Below are positions 1 to 17,948 of a stretch of DNA of 64,000 nucleotides, in pieces. Source of the DNA: Parus major (Eukaryota; Chordata; Aves; Passeriformes; Paridae); assembly GCF_001522545.3 (NCBI RefSeq), contig NC_031770.1:9287079-9351078 (forward strand). Reading direction: 5' to 3'. Below the pieces are notes generated by a model. It saw only the letters and a program-made list of their open reading frames with translations, did not search any database and was not told where the DNA came from. How positions within the stretch are numbered: position 1 is the stretch's first letter; every line of letters starts with the position of its first letter. The translations under genes and the position numbers were made by a program.

Positions 1-3000
1 CCATTCCACGGACCAGACACTGAGGAGGGGGAAGGGAAAGGAAGGGCAGGGAAATGCAGGAGGGCAAATAAATTCATTAGTTTTTATAAATGTATTATTT
101 CTTTTTCTTGATTCTATTCACAGTCCAGGGAGAAGGATCTAGCAGGGGGCAAAAGATTTCTGAGCACTGCTGTGCTAACATGACAGCTACATGGGGAGGC
201 AGTTCTGGGTCAGAAGCTCAATTCCTCCTACCTTTGGTTCAAGAACTGTTATGCAGGTGAAAGAAAAAACATTTCCAGGATAAAATTGTGGTAGAGTGCC
301 AGATAGCACACTTGAAACCTTCCTTTGCCCTGTGACTGTGTGGTATGATTATACAGCTTAAAAATATGGATAATTTCCTAAAAAATAAGGGCAGAAAAGA
401 AAGGCAGAATGGATCCTGTGCAGGTTGCTGCTCTCTGCAGGTGATCCCATCCCAGTCCCACTGACAGCCCCATGGCAGGGGAGGAAAGGGGGCTCTGTAC
501 TTTAATGCAAAACCTGCGCTCATGCAGCTGTAACATTTCTTCTCCATCATCTGTGATGTTTCTCCTTTTTCCTTTCCCCTCTTACACCTGACTGCTGCCA
601 CTGAAGCTTGCTTTCTCTCTCCCTCATCCTCTGTCCACTTGTCCCCTCATTCCTCAGAGCTCCTCTGGCATGGGCCTTTTGTGGCCTGGGGAGGAGAGAG
701 ATGGGAGCAGGGGAGGGCAGATCACCTGAGTGGAACCAGGAACCAGCAGAGTTCAACTTCAAAAACACGAGTTACTGGGTCAGTAACTGCCCCAGGGTGG
801 ACAGGACTGAGGAAGTTGGTTACAGGTGGAGCCAGTCTGTGCTCATGGCTTTTCCTTGGCTGTTCTGGTAGAGCACTACAGCCCAAGCTGAAGGAAATTC
901 TGCAGGCGATTTTCCTAACAGGATAAAATAAACCTCTCTTTTCATAGGCAGAATTCAGCCCTGAAAGTATATGAATAACGTCCCCCTAACTGGCAGCTGA
1001 TACTGCTCCCTGCATTACGCTCCTGTTAGCAGGAAACAAGTGAGGCCTCTCTGACCACTCAGTGGTTCAAAGTGTTCAAGACAAACCACAAATAACCCCT
1101 GAAGGCAGGAGGAGGGACAGGACAGAATGTGAAGAGGGTTATAAATCATCGCTGCGATCCCAGATAGGAACCAGGCAGGGGTCCTGAGCCTGCTCATCCA
1201 GTCAGACGGGTACACGTGCAGACATTCGGCTGCAGATGGTGACACCACAGCAGCAGGTGACCTCAGCCCACCACATGGGAAGCAGAAAGCCCCTCCTGCA
1301 CCTCCTGCAGCGCTGGAGGAGACCCACTTCTTCCCCCTGCCCTTACACCCTGCAGCCATGGGCTGCCCAGACAGTCACACAGATTAAATACGCTTTTAGA
1401 CATGGAAGCTGTTATTTCTCTGAAATGAAACAGCTTCCCACACTCTTATTAACCTGTGCCCTACTTCAGAAGTAAATTTAATTTGCAATTTCATAGTTAG
1501 CTGGTGCTGGTGTTGGTTTGTCCTTGTGTCTTCTCTGACTTGGCTGGGTACATTTATGCAGCACCATATGTGGCAGAGTCCTATTTAATGTGGCTTGAGA
1601 GCATTATTCCTCACAACAGAGTGAGGAGTTGGGGTGCTTTTTGTTTCACTGGGGGAGAGAAAAGTTAAAGCACAAATGTTAAAAATGTCCCTGCAAAACC
1701 AATTTTTGTATTCAGCAGAGAATGAATTGCTGTCTGCTAAATGAAGTTTGTCATCTGGAGTATTCCTGCACATCTGGTCATCTTCCATGCATGGAGTGCC
1801 TAAAGAGAACTACTGTACCAGAGAGGAGAGCACATTTCAGAGGACTCGCTGGATTTCTGATGGCAAACATCAAACAAAAACGGGCATTGTTTCACAGACA
1901 CACAAAGTAATAGAGAAAGGGAAGTGGAAACTTCAGCAATGACCCCACAGAAACAACAGAACATACAGCAATTTATGTGGTAGATTCAACTGCAGATTGC
2001 GTTCCCTAACCAGCAGTGCTCACCAGAGGAAACCCAAACCCTGTGTAACCAGTGCTCAGTGTTTCCTACTGCAGCCAGCACACTTTCTCGACTATTTGTA
2101 AGGAACTGAACATAATTAAAACCTCGAAGACGTGTGCAGCATGAGTGACTTTTCTTCATCTTATTGTGGGGAGAAAAAGGAACAAGAGCACAATTTCAGT
2201 TCCACTGTGGCTTCAGCTCTATTCTGATGCTGTCCAGGTGAAAGACACCCATTCTTGTTAGTTATTCCAGCAGTCCCTGGGCATGGAGCACATTTAATAT
2301 CTAGATGTCTGCAGTAACACCTCCCAGCTTGTAGCCCAAATCCTGCACACACACCCCGGCACGGGACATTTCAGTGATCTCACAGTCCATTTGCAGATTG
2401 TTCCTCCTGTTCTTTGAGCTGGTTGGAAGATAAACTTTGGTCAGGGTATTATACTATGCCCTTTGCAATGAAATAACGGCGGGTAATATGTATTTAGTGA
2501 TGGGATTTAAATTCCCCAGCTGATTACAAGGAGCTGTTAAGACTTGTAGGGTTTAGCAGTGCCCTGTGTGCGAGTTGGAATGATGTGTACTGTTGCAGCG
2601 CTTGTGCTCTCTTTGATGCTGTTGAAAAGGCCAGGGCTTTGCTAGGAACAGACCTGAGAACATCAACAACTGAAGTGTCAGCAATACAATTTGCAATTGA
2701 GTGAGACTGTTACAAGTGGTTGACCAGAAAACCAGGCTCCCATACTGTGTAATCTTCCAGCTTTAACAGGTTGCTCACTCGGAGATCCCAGGCGTGTGGC
2801 AGTCTCTCCATGGTCGCTTCCCAGCAGTCACTAGAGCCCAGAAATATTTACCGTGCCTAAAGAATGTAGTGAAATGTGATTAATGCATTTAAAGACGTTT
2901 TGATAAAAGATGCCATGGGAGATTTTTTTAATAAAAGATGCAAAAAGGGACAGTGACTTATTAATGCACGTGAAGAACCCAGGCCTCAGAGGAGCTAAAG
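1..3000. other. Intergenic sequence upstream of RAB1A
   Basis: No exon, conserved reading frame, RNA gene or clear repeat is recognised here. All open frames are short and have no familiar protein content. By conserved synteny with mammals (established knowledge, not seen here), the next gene to the left would be ACTR2, but none of its exons is visible. GC content rises sharply at about 3000, where the RAB1A CpG island begins. Confidence 0.6.
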
Positions 3001-3540
3001 ATGCCCTGTGCTGCTCCGGATGCGCTTCCCCGTTCCGTGCCAAGGCTCCATCGCTGCCCGCCACCGGCGCGGAGGAGAGCGGCGGAACGGGCGCCAGAGC
3101 GGGGTCTCCCTTTGCTCGCCGCCCCCCTGCAGCCGCAGGCCTGCCCGCACTCCCAGCGAGCCGTGTCCCGCACGCTGCTCCCTCCGGGGCTGCCTCCCCC
3201 GGCCCCCGCAGCCCGGGGCACAGGCCCTGCTGAGGCACTGACAGCGCGACCGCCCGCGGGGCCGGGGCTCGCCTTGTGGCCCGCTGGGCGCGGAGCAAAG
3301 GGAACCATCGGGAGAAACGATGGCCTGCCCGGGCCGCACCGGGATGGACCGAGGCCGCTGGCAGAGACGGAGGAAGGGACGGAGCCCGGGCCGGCGGGAG
3401 GGACGGGAGGAGGGACTGAGGTAGCGATGGAGCCCGGGATGGAGCGCTGCCGAGGCCCCGCCCCTCCCCGGCTCGCGCGCTGAGGCCCCGCCCCCACCCC
3501 GCCCGCGCCCTGACTCGCCCGAGTTGCCACGTCTGCCCGC

Positions 3541-3642
3541 TGACGTCACCCCCGGCCGGCGCCTTCCGGCCAATCAGCGGCGCCGGCCGCCGCTCCGAGC
3601 CGACGGGGCCGAGGGAAGAAAGGCCGGCTACCGCGCATGCGC
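3541..3642 (+). promoter_or_regulatory. CRE, CCAAT and NRF1 site cluster
   Basis: TGACGTCA (3541-3548), CCAAT (3570-3574) and GCGCATGCGC (3633-3642) fall within about 100 bases. All are exact or near-exact consensus matches for CREB/ATF, NF-Y and NRF1. Such clusters sit just upstream of start sites in housekeeping genes. Binding is inferred, not shown. Confidence 0.6.
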
Positions 3643-3851
3643 TGCCGCCGCCGCCGCGGCCGCCGGGAGAGTGAGTCCGCAGGAGGGGGCGCGGCCCGGA
3701 GGAGGCGGCGGCGCGGACTCGGTTTCCCGTCGCGCCCCTCGGCCGCCCCCCGGCCATGTAAGCGCTGCTCAGCGAGCGGCCGCCCCGTTTCCTGGTCGGG
3801 CTCCGGCGGCCATTTTGGGCTGAGGCGCAGCGCGGAGGCCGCGGAGCGGGC

Positions 3852-4191
3852 NNNNNNNNNNNNNNNNNNNNNNNNNNNNNNNNNNNNNNNNNNNNNNNNN
3901 NNNNNNNNNNNNNNNNNNNNNNNNNNNNNNNNNNNNNNNNNNNNNNNNNNNNNNNNNNNNNNNNNNNNNNNNNNNNNNNNNNNNNNNNNNNNNNNNNNNN
4001 NNNNNNNNNNNNNNNNNNNNNNNNNNNNNNNNNNNNNNNNNNNNNNNNNNNNNNNNNNNNNNNNNNNNNNNNNNNNNNNNNNNNNNNNNNNNNNNNNNNN
4101 NNNNNNNNNNNNNNNNNNNNNNNNNNNNNNNNNNNNNNNNNNNNNNNNNNNNNNNNNNNNNNNNNNNNNNNNNNNNNNNNNNNNNNNNNNN
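3852..4191. other. Assembly gap of 340 N
   Basis: A run of 340 N lies inside the RAB1A CpG island. Flanking sequence is extremely G/C rich, with several G runs just after the gap (4192-4245), which suggests a sequencing dropout. The first coding exon of RAB1A (start codon and about eight residues, ending two bases into a Tyr codon) is expected here because it is found nowhere else. Confidence 0.95.
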
Positions 4192-4430
4192 GGGCGGGAG
4201 GCAGCGCGGCCGCCCGGGGGTGGGTCCCGGCGGGCCCGTGGGGGGTTAATGGTGTCCCCGGCGGGAACCGGCATCCGCCGCCACGGCAGCGCCGTGGGGC
4301 GCAGCCGCGGAGATTTTCCCGAACCTCGGGAATGCACATCGGGGCCTCGACTCCAACAAGTGACCGGGGGGACACGGGCACCCTGTGAAAGCCGATCCCC
4401 CCGGCCGGTGGCGGCTCCGTAGCCAGGGGT

Positions 4431-7400
4431 CCACCCTTCGCTTTAGCTGCAAGTCATGTGTGTGTCACATGGCTCTTGCAAAACACTTCTTGCCTATGTA
4501 GATTTTGCAACGCTGTGACTTGATAATAGAACGCTCTTGGGGCTGTTTCCAGCTGAAATAGCACCTGCTTAGAAAAACTGGTGACGACTGAGGGGGTTTT
4601 TGGGAGGGTCGTTGTGTGAGTATGGCTTTTTTCTTTAGTTGGCCTGCTCGAGAGTCGGGCTGTCTGAGCTCTCTGCCCAGGGGTTGTCTGTATTCAGGAA
4701 ACTCGGGGAGCTGTATCCTGCCCACCAGACTGTCGGGAGCAATGAACTTTATTTTGCTCAATAGTTTCTTGAGTTAGAGGAGGGACTTGGGCTTAGTTTA
4801 GAAAGCAGTTCAAAAAATCAGCTGCTGGGCTTCCAACCCTTTAGCTTTGTAGGGCGTGTTTAGGATCCTTTCACAGATGCTGGCTTTGCTGGCACCCCAG
4901 TTTGGGGTGGCAAAGCCCCTGTCCCATGTGATGCCACTGGAGTGGCTCTGGTACTGAAATGCACGTGTGGTGTGACATTGCTGCTCTGGATATCCATGGA
5001 CTCTGCTCTTGGAAGACACCCACAATTTTGTCCTCGTGGCTCACTTCTCCACACAGCTGAGGCTCCTGACCTGTGTGGCCATGGCTCCTGTGCTCTCCAC
5101 TTATGTCACTGGGGTTGGTTGCAAGCACTCTGAGTCCATTAAAATCACCTGAGGAGCAAACAAGTAGTCATGGGCTAGTGAGGGAGTTGGTGACACCCAG
5201 GAGGTACAGCCAGGAACTCGAGTTACATCTTGGCAAGATTACATCACAAACTTGCTGGTGTAGCTTTGGAAAACACCAAAACGGTAGCTGGAGGTGGGCA
5301 GTGGATAAAAAAAACCAACAAACTGCTGGTGCCCCATGGTCCTAATGGCTCTCAAGAGTTAAACTCAAATTTACCTTGCAGACTGTTGAGTTTTGTAGTG
5401 GGAAAACCACCTGCAGAGTGTTAGGCCGCTAAGAAAAATAAGTTGGAGGGGGCTTTTTCCATAGAATTTTTTTTTTTTTCTTTCTTGCAGTCTGTCAGCC
5501 CTCTAGTCTGATACAGAGGGTTGTTCCCTGCAACGAAGTACTGAATGCTGAGGACAGTGTTTTCAGAGACTCATTCTCAGTGAAGAGTGCTTGGTCCTGG
5601 TGGTGAGCACAGCCGAGTTCTTGAAAGTGAAACAAAGAGGAAAAGCTGTAGTTTGAGATTAACTCGCAGTGTTAAACTGACGCTTCCTGAGAGGGTGGCG
5701 TCAGCAGGATGAGGGGAGGAGATGGGAAGGGTGTGGTGAGATGGACAGAAAATACCTGTCACTGTGATGTGTGTACTTGGATCCCTGTTAAAACAGGAGT
5801 AAGATTTACGAGATTATGACATTGCTCCTTCTATTTCCCTGTAAGAGATACATCCATTTTTCCTCTCAGAAGTGCCTTGCCTATAATGTAACACATTCTC
5901 GCTTCCCTATCACAGCTTCAGATCAGGTTGCAGCCCCAAATCCTCTCTCCTGGCCACAACTCCGTCAGAAGTCAGTGGGATTGCTAGTTAAAATTTCTAA
6001 CTAAAGACCTACTTCCTTCAGCTTTCCTGCTAAAGCTGCAGGGTTAGATACTGCTCATGCAAAGGTTTGAAGGGGAGTTGTGCTTCTGAGAGCCTCCTTG
6101 AAGCTTCAGGGCTGTGGGATGGCCGAGTGGAATGTTAATTTTTAGATTGAGTGAAGGAGTTGAAAAGGGGTGGATGAGATTATAAAATTAGTGTTTGAAA
6201 GCCAAATTCTGAAAACACCTGCCCAGCCAGCACTGGGATGTGTTCCCTCTGTTCCTCCCTCCCTGGCGGTGTTTGAGTGAGCAAAATGTCAATATTGACT
6301 CTGTTGTGACTAGATCATGTCAGGTTCAGCATTTCCTGCCCTTCTGCAACTTGCCTGTAGCGTAAACACGCTGGTGGTGCACGGTGCATAGCAGCCAAGT
6401 GGTATCAGGAGTTAATCTTGATCAGATCAGTGTTCTGCCTGGGTCTTGTTCTAGATACCTTCCAGCACAGATGAGGAAACTCAGTGGGTTTTGGAGCAAA
6501 TCTTGGGGGGGTTCTTTTTACATTTTTCAGAAGTGTTTGGGAATACCAGTGGGTTGGGTTTCAGTCTTTGGGTGATAGTGGTTAGTAGATGACAATTGAG
6601 TGACAGCTCCTGGGTTGCTGTAATTATCTGAAAGTGTTTGTGTTCTAACCTTTCTAAACAGCAATCTGCCATGTAAAGTGGCATTGTGTCTTCTGGATTC
6701 TGTTTACTTACACAAGCAGTGTGTAATCAGAGTGACAGTCATACTCTTCTTCCAAATTTCTGGGGTGGTAGAAGAGTGGGGACTGAGGCTGCCCTGAGTA
6801 CTTGTTTACAGTGGACCTGCAGCTGACATCAGTGATTAAAGCCAATTCCAGCAGTTCCTTGCTGCAGACAGATGACTACCTAGCCTTGTCTGTTTTGGCA
6901 TACAACCTCCCTGGCATTTAAGAAATCCCTACATGCCTCCTTGTATAAATTAGATAAACAATAGTATCTTAGAGGCCCACGGGTCCCTTGCTCCACACAG
7001 TTTTGGCCAGGTCTCTCCTCAACTTGATTTCCTGGTTTTCTGCTGAACTTGCTGATATGGGACATGTGTGTATCAAGAGGATGCTGCACTGCTCAAAACA
7101 TCAACAGGGCTGTTTTGGAGGTGCCTTTTTTTTTCTTTTTTTTTCTTTTTTTTTTGGCAAGAGGCAGTTACATTTAACATCTTTGTCCTTTATCTCTGGC
7201 AAGAGGAAGTTACAGGGAGGATTTGAAAGCCTCGCTCTTACTCACCATACCCACCTTGCTGCACATGCTCTTCCAGTGTGCTGTTATAAACAACCCAAGT
7301 ATGAGTGGCTTATGTAAATGGTGACAAATAATTGAATGATTAACCTGAATTCCCACTGTCTCCCAAGGAGCATGGAGAAGGCTGTGCTGCATAGCTCAGC

Positions 7401-10234
7401 CAGCTTTATGAAGGCTCCCTGAACTGGAGGAGATGATGAGTTTTAAGTATCCCAAGTTAAAAGGGCAAAATTCAGTGGCTTCAGAAATGTTTGTGTGGCT
7501 CTTCAGGAGTAAATACCATATAACGTGTGTGGCTTTTTGGATGCATTGCTACAGTTGAACCCCTTTACCCAAATATTCTGTTGGTGTAGCTCAGTCTAGA
7601 AATGGGTTTCTGCAAATTTTATTTGATTTGAACTGTTGCCGTACCCAAGAGCTGTCTCAAGCATCGCACTCTGTCTAACAAACTGTACATTTGGTTCTTT
7701 TGGCCCTAAATGGGCACCTGCTATATTTTGAAAGGTCTTGGGAGCTGTATCCTTTAAGGCTTTAGGCTGCAGTTGGAAAGGAAGGAAATATAATATTGGA
7801 ATGTGGAGTGTTCTAAAAAATTAAAACCTTAAGTTCCTAAAGTCTTACATTATTCCCAAACTGATGAAAGTCTTACCACCAAAATTAGGTTTTTGTGACA
7901 CAACACCCGTTTCTAAGGTCAGAGACAGAGCTAACTCAGTAAAGGCTGTTTCCAGCTGTGCTGGTGCTGGCCCTGGTTTTGGTGGGGCTGGGGCAGGTGG
8001 CTTACACCACTGTGTGTCTCTGTGGTTCTGGAAATACTGAAGCCCAAAGTGAGGGAACAGTTGAATAGCAAAGATACCAAACCCAGTTTGACTTCTGAGT
8101 TCTTGTTGTATTATCACAACATTTGTTCTGTGTACACACTGTTACTGTTCCTGTTTTCTGCTGAAGAGTAAGAGATTTAATGGGTAGGTTTGGCTGGGAG
8201 CTGCTCTTTAGTGTGAGGAATAACAGAGGAAGACCAGTTTTCATGTTTGGGGCCTGGGGAAACCTGAATTACTCTTGGAAGCAAGTGGAGGTTTTTAAGT
8301 GGATCTCAGACCTACAGCTGAAGCCTTATCTCTACCAGGAAGGAGATACTTTTTTCCCCACTAATTTTAATGAAGACAATACAGTGCTAATATTCATGTG
8401 TTAATATTCTCAAGGGGATTATAACATGCTGCAAGCTGAAAGAAGTAATTTGAGTTCAGGATTGCTGAGAATTCTGTGTTGGTTGGGGACTGAGCCACCC
8501 AAACTTCCTGCTGGAGTTGGAAGGAGCTGAGTGAAGCCTGAGGCACAGTGGAGGGGATGAAGGCATGGGTGTAACAGTGGACTGGGTCCTGGAACCCTCC
8601 TACTTTTCCTTGGTCTCTGGGTTGCAGAGTTTCTGCTGCCCTCAGGAACCAAACTGTTACTAGGGGTGAGAAGTTTTCTGGTCTGTAATAGTGCTTCAGG
8701 CAGCTTGAACCTACGGAGATGTGTGCATTGTGGGGTAATGTAACATACATCCCCTGAACAGTTTGGGTTAATTGTCATTCTCCTAAAGCCGTCTTGCCCT
8801 GTGGTAGTACATGGCTTGACAGGTTGAGTGGTGAATTCTGTGACTGTAAACTGCTGGGTATCCTTTGACTTTCTTTTTTTATGCCTTCAGTGCTTTTACA
8901 CTGTTAGGAAAGGTTAGTAAAGGTTGCATTTTAAGGATTGGGTTATTAGTTATACATTTAGCACCGCTGACTCCTCTCTAGGCTTGGCAGAAGTGCTGCA
9001 GACTGGAGGTTTCAGCTGGGTGTGTTCTGCAGCCTGGGCCCAGCCAGGTGAGAGGCACTTGGGCCCTTGAGCCAGAGGAGTGGTGAGAAGCCGTGGTTGG
9101 CCATCTGCTTGGTTGTTATCAGCTGGGGATGGATGCAGTTTCCTGGCTGGATCCCTGCCAACCAGAGGCAGTGGTGATTCTAGGGAATAATAGGTGGGGA
9201 CAGTTGACTTCAGGCACTTCACATATCCTTAATCTTTACTCACCTTGCTTAAGTGGGCATAAAAATATGGCTGTAGAACTGTTGTGGTTAAGTGGGAACA
9301 GGACTTAGTCCTGGCCATTACAGGGCTGAAGAGTTGTCAGCTGAGAATTAGTTAGCATAGTACTTGAGAAGCAGAATAAGTCTAAGTGGTGGGGTGTTTT
9401 TTTCCGGTAACTGGTCCCTAGCGTGAAATTTCCCCATTAGTCTTAGGACTAACACAAAAACTCATATTTTGCCAACTTCACTACTCTTTGAAGTGTAAAT
9501 ATAGGCTGGTTGGTGACACTGTGATTATTCTTTAATGTTGGGAAGACTCAACATTAAGCACAAGATTTGTCAATTCTTCCACTGTACCTTGAAAATTACT
9601 AATACCACACCTGCCATCTCCAGAGGTGTATCCTCATCTGGAAATGACTTGAGCTTTGCTTAATTCCTGGAAGGCAGGTGTGGTAGTGGTCACTGCTCAT
9701 AGTCTGTTGTGGAAGGTGGATATTCAGTTGTGCTGTTGCATTCTGCTGGAACTTAAATATGAGGAAAGAAATGGCTGGGTTTGGCAGCTCCCTGGTGTTG
9801 GTGAAGCTGGGCAGTGGAATCAAACATCTGAGTCCAGAGAGCAAAGATAATGGCCCTGGAGGGCAGCAGGCTGTTACCACCACCTGTGTGTTATTTGAGT
9901 CACTCAGCCAAACAAGGGGGCTTGCACTCAATTGCAAAGCAGGATTTTCATCTCAGCTAGACCACAAAGGGCTGAGGTAGGACTGTGGGAGTAACTTGCC
10001 AGGAAGGCACAGTTGCACACAACAATGCTGTGTTCAGAGCATCTACCTCGTACTTCTCTTACCAAGTAAATTGTGAATTTCTAAACCAAATATAGAAACT
10101 TGGAGTTGTAGGTGATTTCCCTAGCAGTGAATTAATTTACCCTTCTCAAAAGTCATAATGTACTGGCTGTAAGGAACTTCATTCTTGACAGTGTTTTTCA
10201 TTAAGTGACCTAATTTTTTTTTTTCCTTCTGCAG
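4431..10234 (+). other. RAB1A: RAB1A intron 1
   Basis: About 5.8 kb of AT-rich intronic sequence with no recognisable coding exon. A long interrupted poly-T tract lies near 7126-7156. No clear CR1 or LTR fragment is recognised. Confidence 0.7.
7126..7156. repeat. Interrupted poly-T tract
   Basis: Three T runs of 8-11 bases separated by single C bases in RAB1A intron 1. It could be a decayed retroelement tail or simple slippage. Confidence 0.7.
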
Positions 10235-15423
<5,189 letters not shown>

Positions 15424-16002
15424 AACTTGCCTCCCCCCTTTTGTCTCACAACAATGAATTTGCAATCTGAACCCAAGTGAAAAAAAAAAAAATTGCCTGA
15501 ATTGTACTGTATGTAGCTGCACTACAACAGATTCTTACCGTCTCCACAAAGGTCAGAGATTGTAAATGGTCAATACTGACTTTTTTTATTCCCTTGACTC
15601 AAGACAGCTAACTTCATTTTCAGAACTGTTTTAAACCTTTGTGTGCTGGTTTATAAACGTGTAATCCTTGTTGCTTTTCCTGATACCAGACTGTTTCCTG
15701 TGGTTGGTTAGGATGTATTTTTGTTTTGATGTTTCTATTGGCATGTTTAGATGTCAGGTTTAGTCTTCTGAAGATGAAGTTTAGCCATTTTGTATCAAAC
15801 AGCACAACAGTGTCTGTCACTTTCCATGCATAAAATTTAGTAAGATATATGTAAGATCTGATTTGCTAGTTCCTTCTTGTAGAATTATAAATGGAGAGAT
15901 CACACTATCTGATTAATAGTTTCTTCATACTCTGCATATAATTTGTGGCTGCAGAATATTGTAATTTGTTGCACAATATGTAACAAAACTGAAGAAATGT
16001 TT

Positions 16003-16008
16003 AATAAA
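16003..16008 (+). terminator. RAB1A: Proximal polyA signal AATAAA (RAB1A)
   Basis: A canonical AATAAA about 580 bases after the stop codon, followed by a T-rich stretch (TTGTACTTATTGG). It would give a short 3'UTR. Confidence 0.5.
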
Positions 16009-16767
16009 TATTGTACTTATTGGAAGTAATATCAAACTGTATGGTGATAAATATTGTCTTAATTTGTATGGCTAAGGGGGAAATCAGGCTTGCATTGTGC
16101 ACAAAACAACATATCTATGTGTGCAGCCATGGCTCTCAGACCTTCCCTGCAACTCACCCAGTGACTGTGGCCCCAAAGCCTGAGCTGTCTTGGTGCTTAA
16201 GGCACGAGTGCTGTACCAGAAACACCCAGCCAAGGTTCATGAGGCATAATGCACTCTGAATGTACAACAGTTCCCTAACTTAGTCTTGGAACTTAATTTA
16301 TTTCTCAAGGACTCGAGGTAGGGAATTCCCATCGGTTTTGCATAGCAGGGGATAGAACAGTATTTCCCTAACATGAATGATTTCAGTGTAACCTTGAGGA
16401 GGTATAACTTTCTACCAGTATATTATGTCTTTTCTATATACTGTTAATTCCATCCTCTTTTAATCAATATCTTCTGATTTAGTGCAACAGCTTAGCTTCT
16501 ATTCCCTTCTGCAGCGAGGCACCAGGAGGGTGACATGGGGATAGCAAGGCCCCCACCAAACTGTTGCTCAAAGTAGGCGCTTTCTCAAACAATTTGGAAC
16601 TAACCAGCAGCCAAGAGGTTTTGGATGGTGTGTGATTCTTTGTACAGAGCTAATCAAATCATTAGTGCCTGATGTCTAGCTAAAAGCCACAGGAAAGCTA
16701 GCCTATAACACTTCCTATACATGTAAAATTGTTCAGCTTTATCTAAACTCAAATGTTCAGCCTATTC

Positions 16768-16775
16768 TGTAAATA
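16768..16775 (+). promoter_or_regulatory. Pumilio-type element TGTAAATA in RAB1A 3'UTR
   Basis: An exact UGUANAUA match, the Pumilio consensus. It lies only in the long 3'UTR, between the proximal and distal polyA signals. An eight-base match can occur by chance. Confidence 0.35.
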
Positions 16776-17025
16776 GTCTCATGTTTGAAAGACCATGTAA
16801 CATTCCCCTAGTAGTAAATACACCCTGTGATAGTAAAAATATAGCCTAGGTATGTTGTGAGGTATAAACTAAAACTGGTGCAAATATCCTCTGATTTTTT
16901 TTTTTTTGGGGGGGGGTGACTTTGGCTAACAGCTTTCTTCAACATAGTTGCATAAATCAACAGGCAATTGTAATACATAAAGTATTGTCATGGTTAAGTT
17001 GAACTCTTCCACTTGAGACCTTCAC

Positions 17026-17031
17026 AATAAA
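17026..17031 (+). terminator. RAB1A: Distal polyA signal AATAAA (RAB1A)
   Basis: A canonical AATAAA in the context TTCACAATAAAGTGATGTG, followed by T/G-rich bases. It is the best candidate for the main cleavage site and gives a 3'UTR of about 1.6 kb. Confidence 0.6.
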
Positions 17032-17948
17032 GTGATGTGCTTTCTAGTAGAGATGTGCTTGTTGGTATAATTCATTATAAATGTGACCTGCTGCTCCTCA
17101 GGAGCAGTGAGATCAGGAAGTGAAGCAGAAGGAGGTGTGTTGAGGGTAAAACATCTTCCCTGCAGAGAGTGCACAAATGAACTTCAATGTCGAGATGCCT
17201 GCTACATACTATCCAAACCAATGTTAATATATACAGTAATAAAAGCATTGCAAAACCAGTTGGGCTACACCAGGTGTTTGGTGGTTCTTTGTTTCCCCCT
17301 CAGTCACAAATGGGTCACTGGGCTGGTGCTGTTCCATGCTGAAGCCTGGGGTTGTCAGGCTGAGCTGTGTGAGGAGAGTAGAGCAAGCCTAAAACTCATG
17401 GAAAAAGGCACTGTAGTTTCTTACCTGTAAGCCCAAATATTGAATACTTTTGACCCTGGGCCAAAGAAACTTGCCCTTCAAGCTGAGGATGTAGAACATG
17501 GGAGAATATCCATCCCCCCTAAACCACAATGAATTATTTCCCATAACTGCTTCAGTTTAACTTTGCTTTCACTTGTGCAGAACCTTCTACTTGTGCAGAA
17601 CAGAAACTTCTCTGTGTTCTGTTCACAGGAATGGGAGGAAATGATGTATTCTGCACAAGAATGATGATCACCGCTCAGGTTAAAGGTTAATTAAAGCCAA
17701 GTACCAACACTCTAACTTTTTTTGGCCACTTACCTTACGCTGCTTCAGAGCTGCCCTTTTCCTGTTGGAGAAGGGTTTTGGAAACCCTTGATGAATGTTC
17801 TGAGCAGTGATTTAACTGCAGTAGCTGGAAAGGGGGAAGGCACAACTCTTCACCCTGGGAAACCAGCACAGCACTGACACAGCTCCTGCCAGCAGCAGGT
17901 ACCAGCAGGTTACACAGAACCTGGCTCCTCCCTGCCTGAACTCTCCTG

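Larger units (their letters stand above)
3001..4430 (+). promoter_or_regulatory. RAB1A: RAB1A CpG-island promoter and 5' end (interrupted by gap)
   Basis: This is a very GC- and CpG-rich stretch surrounded by AT-rich DNA, as expected for a TATA-less housekeeping promoter. Seen directly are a CRE palindrome TGACGTCA at 3541-3548, a CCAAT box at 3570-3574 (GGCCAATCAG), an NRF1-type site GCGCATGCGC at 3633-3642, a YY1-type GCGGCCATTTTG at 3806-3817, and several GC boxes (for example CCCCGCCCC near 3455-3490). The start site probably lies between about 3600 and 3850. The island is cut by an N gap that holds coding exon 1. Sequence after the gap is still CpG-rich and is read as the start of intron 1. 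Assignment to RAB1A rests on position and strand. Confidence 0.8.
15424..17050 (+). other. RAB1A: RAB1A 3' untranslated region
   Basis: This is AT-rich sequence after the TAA. Two polyA signals bracket plausible short and long 3'UTRs: AATAAA at 16003-16008 and AATAAA at 17026-17031. The distal one is followed by a GT-rich stretch (AGTGATGTGC). A T12-G8 homopolymer run lies near 16898-16917. Further AATAAA hexamers at 17238-17243, 17998-18003 and 18255-18260 could extend the transcript. The end is inferred; no transcript data are available. Confidence 0.7.

Noticed and set aside
2831..4381. Very long minus-strand open frame across the RAB1A CpG island
   Set aside because: It is open only because the 340-N gap cannot contain a stop and the flanks are GC-rich with few stops. 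The amino-acid content is Arg/Pro/Ala low complexity, and it overlaps the promoter.
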